DNA of 64,000 nucleotides from Leifsonia shinshuensis (GTDB lineage: Bacteria; Actinomycetota; Actinomycetes; Actinomycetales; Microbacteriaceae): NCBI RefSeq assembly GCF_022606355.1, contig NZ_JAHHZQ010000003.1, positions 1 to 64,000 on the forward strand, given 5' to 3'. Under the pieces are notes generated by a model that searched no databases, had not been told where the DNA came from, and saw only the letters and a program-made list of their open reading frames with translations. Both the position numbers and the translations under genes were made by a program. This document shows, piece after piece, positions 60,558 through 64,000 of the stretch. The first letter of the stretch is position 1. Each line of letters starts with the position of its first letter.

Positions 60558-61421
60558 GTGACTTCCCCCGGCGTCGCCGCCCCTGACGCGGTGCTCGCCC
60601 CGTGGCGGTCCCGCTGGGGGCTCGTGCCGGATGGCGGGGCGTTCGCGACCCCGTCGAGCGTGCTGCAGCCGGTCCGCAGGAACGGCGTCGCGGCGTACCT
60701 CAAACTGGCGACCGTGGCGGAAGAGGCCGCGGGCGGGCGGGTCCTGCGCTGGTGGGCGGGCCGCGGCGCGGCGGCGGTCCTGGCGGCGGACGACGATGCG
60801 CTGCTGCTCGAGCGCGCGGGCGGCGAGCGCGACCTGGCCGCGCTCGCGTCCTCCGACGCCGACGGCGACGACGCCGCGACGCGCATCCTGTGCCGCGCCG
60901 CGCTGCGCCTCCACGCCGTCGACGACCACCCGAGGCCCGACGGTCTCGTCGGGCTGCGGCGCTGGTTCGGCGAGCTGTTCGAGCACGCCGCCGCGCATCC
61001 GACCGAGCATGACGGGCTGTTCGCGCGCGCGGCGGAGGAGGCGGAGGCGCTGCTCGCCGAGCCCGAGGGCGACGTCGTGCTGCACGGCGACCTCCACCAC
61101 GGCAACGTCCTCGACTTCGGCGAGGCCGAGCGGGGCGGGCGCGGCTGGCTCGCCATCGATCCCAAGCACATCCACGGCGATCCGGCCTTCGACTTCGCGA
61201 ACATCCTCTGCAACCCCGGCAGGGAGGTTGCACACGCACCCGGGCGGCTCGAGCGCACGGTACGCGTCATCGCCGACGAGACCGGGATCGACGAGCGGCG
61301 GATGCTCCGCTGGACGCTCGCCTGGGCGGGACTCTCGGCGGCGTGGTCGGAGCGCAGCGGCGACGACCCGACGATCGCGGTCGGGGTGGGAATGCTCGCT
61401 CTGCACGCCAGGGGTGAGTGA
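60558..61421 (+). CDS. Aminoglycoside/hydroxyurea-type phosphotransferase (APH(6)-like)
   Basis: A 287-residue kinase-fold protein like streptomycin 6-kinases: catalytic loop VVLHGDLHHGNVLDF (Asp general base) and metal motif WLAIDPKHIHGDPAFDFAN near residue 200. The nucleotide-binding lobe is reduced (AAYLKLATVAEEAAGGRVLRWWAGRGA). Soluble. GTG start at 60558, facing away from the GNAT gene with a 17-bp gap. Whether it acts on streptomycin, another sugar-like drug or a metabolite cannot be told from sequence. Confidence 0.87.
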   Translation: MTSPGVAAPDAVLAPWRSRWGLVPDGGAFATPSSVLQPVRRNGVAAYLKLATVAEEAAGGRVLRWWAGRGAAAVLAADDDALLLERAGGERDLAALASSDADGDDAATRILCRAALRLHAVDDHPRPDGLVGLRRWFGELFEHAAAHPTEHDGLFARAAEEAEALLAEPEGDVVLHGDLHHGNVLDFGEAERGGRGWLAIDPKHIHGDPAFDFANILCNPGREVAHAPGRLERTVRVIADETGIDERRMLRWTLAWAGLSAAWSERSGDDPTIAVGVGMLALHARGE

Positions 61422-61528
61422 GCACGCTCGGGCCGTGGGAGCGCGCACGCTCACCGCCGGACCGTTCGGGCAGGGAGGTCGGCCCGGCCGCTCGCTCACC
61501 TCACGCCAGGCCGCGCAGTCCGCCCGGC

Positions 61529-62218
61529 TCAGCCCGGGCCGGCCCGAAGCCGGAGGAACGGGTGCGGCTTCGCGCTCTCCGCTGCGAGCCGGTATGCGAG
61601 CGGCGCCCACACGATGACCGCGACCCCCGCGCCCAGGAGCAGGCCGCCGATGGTGTCGCTCAGCCAGTGCGCGCCCAGGTACGTGCGGCTGACCGCCATC
61701 AGGAGCGACCACGCCACGCCGGCGCACCACACCCACACGCGCGGGAAGAGGATGGCGAGGACCACGGCCATCGTCGCCGCGTTGGCAGTATGCCCCGACG
61801 GGAATGAACCGGTGTCGGAGGTCACCAGGATGTCCGTCGGCCGCGCTCGGTCGACGGTGTGCTTGAGCACCTGCACGCAGACCACGGAGACGATGCTCGC
61901 GATCCCGAAGAAGGCGGCGCCCCACGGCCGGCGGAAGGCGAGCAGCAGCGCGAAGATCACCACCGGGATCACCACGGAACCGAGGAGGCCGCCGCCGACG
62001 TAGTTGAAGAACAGGGCGGGAACGGTCCACACCGGAGAACGGTGCTCGACCACCTCCGCCATCCAGCGGAGGTCGACCGCGAAGGGTTCAGCGGGCCGGA
62101 AGGCGATGATCGCGCCGAGGACGAGCACCAGCGCGACCGCGACCGAGGCCGAGATGAGCGGCCAGCGGCGCTGGATGCGCGCGGCGGGGTGGACGTCGTC
62201 GCTTGTGGGTGCCGCCAT
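61529..62218 (-). CDS. PAP2-family phosphatase
   Basis: A 229-residue membrane phosphatase with about six hydrophobic segments and the complete three-part active site: KHTVDRARP, PSGHTAN and SRTYLGAHWLSD. Members dephosphorylate lipid phosphates such as undecaprenyl pyrophosphate or phosphatidic acid. The ATG at 62218 is placed by a leaderless TACGGT -10. It converges on the phosphotransferase gene. Confidence 0.92.
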   Translation of the reverse strand: MAAPTSDDVHPAARIQRRWPLISASVAVALVLVLGAIIAFRPAEPFAVDLRWMAEVVEHRSPVWTVPALFFNYVGGGLLGSVVIPVVIFALLLAFRRPWGAAFFGIASIVSVVCVQVLKHTVDRARPTDILVTSDTGSFPSGHTANAATMAVVLAILFPRVWVWCAGVAWSLLMAVSRTYLGAHWLSDTIGGLLLGAGVAVIVWAPLAYRLAAESAKPHPFLRLRAGPG

Positions 62219-62224
62219 GCATCC

Positions 62225-62230
62225 ACCGTA
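62225..62230 (-). promoter_or_regulatory. -10 element of leaderless PAP2 gene
   Basis: The minus strand reads TACGGT, 6 nt, then ATG; no ribosome site. Confidence 0.5.
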
Positions 62231-62245
62231 GCGGGCACGTTCCAA

Positions 62246-62301
62246 GGGATCGCCCAGGCGGGATCGCCCAGGTGCGATCGCCCAGGCGGGATCCCTCAGG
62301 C
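62246..62301 (+). repeat. Four tandem 14-bp repeats
   Basis: GGGATCGCCCAGGC, GGGATCGCCCAGGT, GCGATCGCCCAGGC and GGGATCCCTCAGGC in uninterrupted tandem between the PAP2 promoter and the stop of the MFS exporter gene. A likely variable-number repeat. Confidence 0.9.
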
Positions 62302-62309
62302 TGACGTAC

Positions 62310-63539
62310 TCAGTGCGCGAGTTCGGGAACGGTTCGCGGGCGCACGATCAGCCACAGCGCGGCGATCGAGACCGTCGCGCAGATCGCCATCATCGCGCCC
62401 ATCGGCGCCGCGCTGCTGGTGCCGAGGAGCCCCACGATCGGCGAGAAGACGCCGGCCGCACCGAAGTTGAGGGCGCCGAGGAGGCTCGCCGCCGTTCCGG
62501 CCTCGTGACCGTGGTTGTTGAGGGCGAGCACCTGAACGCAGGGGAAGCCGAATCCGCACGCCGCGATGAAGAACCACAACGGCACAGCCACGCCCCAGAT
62601 GCCGACGTGGGCTTGATCCAGCGCCACGATGGTGAGGGAGGCGGCGAGCATCACGATCGTCGAGACCGCCAGGATCCACTGCGGCCCGAAGTACTTGGTC
62701 AGGCGGGAGGCCGACTGCACGCCGATGATGATGCCGATGGAGTTGACGGCGAACAGGAGGCCGTACTCCTGCGGCGTGAACTGGTAGAGGCCCTGGAAGA
62801 TGAACGGGCTGGCCGACAGGTACGAGAACAGGCCCGTGAAGTTCGCGGCACCGACGATGGCGATGCCCACGAAGACGCGGTCGCTCAGCACGGAGCGGTA
62901 GCGCTGGCCGACCGTCGAGTGGCCGGCGTCGTGCCGACGGGCCGGTGGGAGGGTCTCGGCGATCCACAACGAGACGCACACGATCACGAACAGGCCGTAG
63001 CCGGCGAGGACGACGAAGATGCCCCGCCACGGCATCACCAGCAGCAGCCACGACCCGAGCACGGGCGCCAGCACCGGCGCGAGGCCGTTGACGAGGGCGA
63101 GCCTGCTGAGCATGCGCACCAGCGGTCGGCCTCCGAACAGGTCGCGCACCATGGCCATCGCGACGACGCCGCCCGCAGCGGCGCCGACGCCCATCAGGGC
63201 GCGCGCGACCCCGAGCAGCTCGACGTTCGGCGCGACCGCCGCAGCGAGGCAGGCGAGGATGTGGACGGCGGTCGCGGCGATGAGCGGCGTGCGGCGGCCC
63301 ACCTTGTCGGACCACGGTCCGACGAGCAGCTGGCCGAGACCGAACCCGATCGTGGTCGCCGTCAGGGTGAGCTGGATCATCGCCGTCGAGACGTCGAAGT
63401 CGGTCTCGAGGGTCGGGAGCGCCGGGAGGTACATGTCGATCGTGAACGGCCCGAGTGCGGTGAGCGCGCCGAGGATGAGGATGTATGCCAGGCGCTGGCG
63501 ACCGGAGAGCGAGTCTCCGGGATGCACGACGGTGGTCAC
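62310..63539 (-). CDS. Bcr/CflA-type multidrug MFS transporter
   Basis: A 409-residue, 12-segment exporter. RLAYILILGALTALGPFTIDMYLPALPTLETDF and LLVGPWSDKVGRRTPLI are diagnostic for Bcr/CflA drug carriers, and RALMGVGAAAGGVVAMAMVRDLF is the motif 4 region. The GTG at 63539 with AAGGACG upstream is preferred; an in-frame frame extends to 63680 through a terminator hairpin and is less likely coding. Substrate drug unknown. Its leader carries an operator-like palindrome and an intrinsic terminator, suggesting conditional expression. Confidence 0.88.
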   Translation of the reverse strand: MTTVVHPGDSLSGRQRLAYILILGALTALGPFTIDMYLPALPTLETDFDVSTAMIQLTLTATTIGFGLGQLLVGPWSDKVGRRTPLIAATAVHILACLAAAVAPNVELLGVARALMGVGAAAGGVVAMAMVRDLFGGRPLVRMLSRLALVNGLAPVLAPVLGSWLLLVMPWRGIFVVLAGYGLFVIVCVSLWIAETLPPARRHDAGHSTVGQRYRSVLSDRVFVGIAIVGAANFTGLFSYLSASPFIFQGLYQFTPQEYGLLFAVNSIGIIIGVQSASRLTKYFGPQWILAVSTIVMLAASLTIVALDQAHVGIWGVAVPLWFFIAACGFGFPCVQVLALNNHGHEAGTAASLLGALNFGAAGVFSPIVGLLGTSSAAPMGAMMAICATVSIAALWLIVRPRTVPELAH

Positions 63540-63598
63540 GAGAAAGACGTCCTTCTGCTGGAGTGCGGGTGGGAGGGGCCGCGCCCGGCGCTGGACGC

Positions 63599-63632
63599 AA
63601 AAATGACAGCACCGCGGCGGGCGCGGTGCTGG
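63599..63632 (-). terminator. Intrinsic terminator inside the MFS leader (candidate attenuator)
   Basis: Minus-strand stem CAGCACCGCG/CGCGGTGCTG with a 5-nt loop, followed by TCA and six T. It lies about 60 nt before the start codon and about 45 nt after the predicted transcription start, with no minus-strand gene upstream to terminate, so attenuation is the natural reading. Confidence 0.6.
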
Positions 63633-63654
63633 AGATGGTGCGAGAGGCGCCGGT

Positions 63655-63668
63655 TCGAATCGATTCGA
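63655..63668. promoter_or_regulatory. Palindrome in MFS promoter/leader
   Basis: A perfect 14-bp palindrome TCGAATCGATTCGA about 10 nt downstream of the predicted start of the MFS transcript; a plausible repressor site. Confidence 0.45.
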
Positions 63669-63684
63669 TTGCGGGCGCACCTAC

Positions 63685-63714
63685 ATGCTATCGGATCACC
63701 GGTGTTAATGTGAA
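63685..63714 (-). promoter_or_regulatory. Promoter of the Bcr/CflA transporter
   Basis: TTCACA, 18-nt spacer, TAGCAT on the minus strand; predicted start near 63678. It leaves a leader of about 140 nt. Confidence 0.5.
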
Positions 63715-63762
63715 CGTGCACATCGCCCCGTTTTCGCGGGGTGCGCGCGGAAAGAGACTGAG

Positions 63763-64000
63763 ATGACCTTCTCCATCGCCATGGTCGGCGCCGGCCAGTT
63801 CGCCGGCCAGTTCGCCACGCTGTTCGCGCTGCACCCCGGAGTGAGCGCGGTGTACGCCACCGACCTGCTGCCCGAACGGGCGGAGCGGCTGAACGCGGAG
63901 CACGGCCTCGACGGCACGATCACCTCGTTCGATGCCGTCCTCGACGACCCGCGTGTCGACGCCGTCGCGATCTTCACGCAGCGCTGGACGCACGGCCCGC
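63763..64000 (+). CDS. Gfo/Idh/MocA family oxidoreductase (partial, runs off window)
   Basis: Only the first 79 codons are present: MTFSIAMVGAGQFAGQFATLFALHPGVSAVYATDLLPERAERL, a Rossmann NAD(P)-binding start (GAGQFA), then FDAVLDDPRVDAVAIFTQRWTHGP, the typical second Rossmann segment. The family oxidises or isomerises sugars and cyclitols. GGAAAGAG lies upstream of the ATG. Divergent from the Bcr/CflA gene, 224 bp between starts. Confidence 0.8.
   Translation, partial: MTFSIAMVGAGQFAGQFATLFALHPGVSAVYATDLLPERAERLNAEHGLDGTITSFDAVLDDPRVDAVAIFTQRWTHGP

Noticed and set aside
62246-62301. Short CRISPR or iteron array
   Set aside because: The 14-bp units are contiguous without spacers and there is no replication gene nearby.
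63539-63680. N-terminal extension of the Bcr/CflA protein to 63680
   Set aside because: It would read through an intrinsic terminator hairpin and is Pro/Arg/Cys-rich without membrane character. The GTG at 63539 has a ribosome site.

Overview
The window is about 64 kb of very GC-rich DNA (roughly 70 percent by eye) with dense genes, many GTG starts, ATGA/GTGA/TGATG overlaps between neighbours, lipoprotein sugar-binding proteins, NarL-type two-component genes and several promoters whose -10 hexamer (TANNNT) ends 6-7 nt before a start codon. Together with the order dnaX-recR-lysC-asd-mqo this points to an actinobacterium of the Microbacteriaceae, probably Leifsonia or a close relative (inference from gene content, not from a search). 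It looks chromosomal; no phage, plasmid, insertion-sequence or CRISPR genes were seen.

Left third (1-24 kb), nearly all on the minus strand, is core metabolism. In order: thymidine kinase; a three-gene sensor cassette (kinase, kinase-like membrane partner, NarL regulator); a frameshifted Rv2578c-type radical SAM gene behind a perfect LexA box; an ABC-F ATPase with a structured leader; malate:quinone oxidoreductase; asd and lysC; and recR and dnaX. Next comes a compact six-gene run: DUF1254 protein, pta, ackA and three tandem lipoproteins of the acyl-CoA thioester hydrolase/BAAT family. Only the last lipoprotein keeps a full Ser-Asp-His set. SRP RNA and tRNA-Ser(GGA) follow. The tRNA is trailed by two extra tandem copies of its own 3' end.

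Middle (24-51 kb) is accessory catabolism and regulation: two amidohydrolase/transporter modules; a DJ-1/GlxA divergent pair with a small membrane cassette; a TetR, beta-galactosidase and MFS module with a palindromic operator; a decayed GH1 beta-glucosidase; a SorC-controlled polyol-type dehydrogenase with a ribose-class ABC importer; a second NarL regulator with a degenerate kinase; a GAP-family membrane protein; and a carboxylesterase-amidohydrolase-MFS operon.

Right part (51-64 kb) holds an orphan AAA ATPase and a LacI-controlled glycan operon (binding protein, two permeases, GH1-like enzyme, GH51 arabinofuranosidase). The operon has a near-consensus promoter overlapped by a 26-bp palindromic operator, and half of that operator recurs before lacI. 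After it come small membrane proteins, a GNAT/aminoglycoside-kinase divergent pair, a PAP2 phosphatase, a Bcr/CflA exporter with an apparent attenuator, and the start of a Gfo/Idh/MocA oxidoreductase that runs off the window.

The most unusual items are the acetate-pathway operon carrying one likely active and two catalytically broken lipoprotein hydrolases, the tRNA-tail repeat array, and the two leader regions (ABC-F and Bcr/CflA) that look like antibiotic-responsive attenuators.
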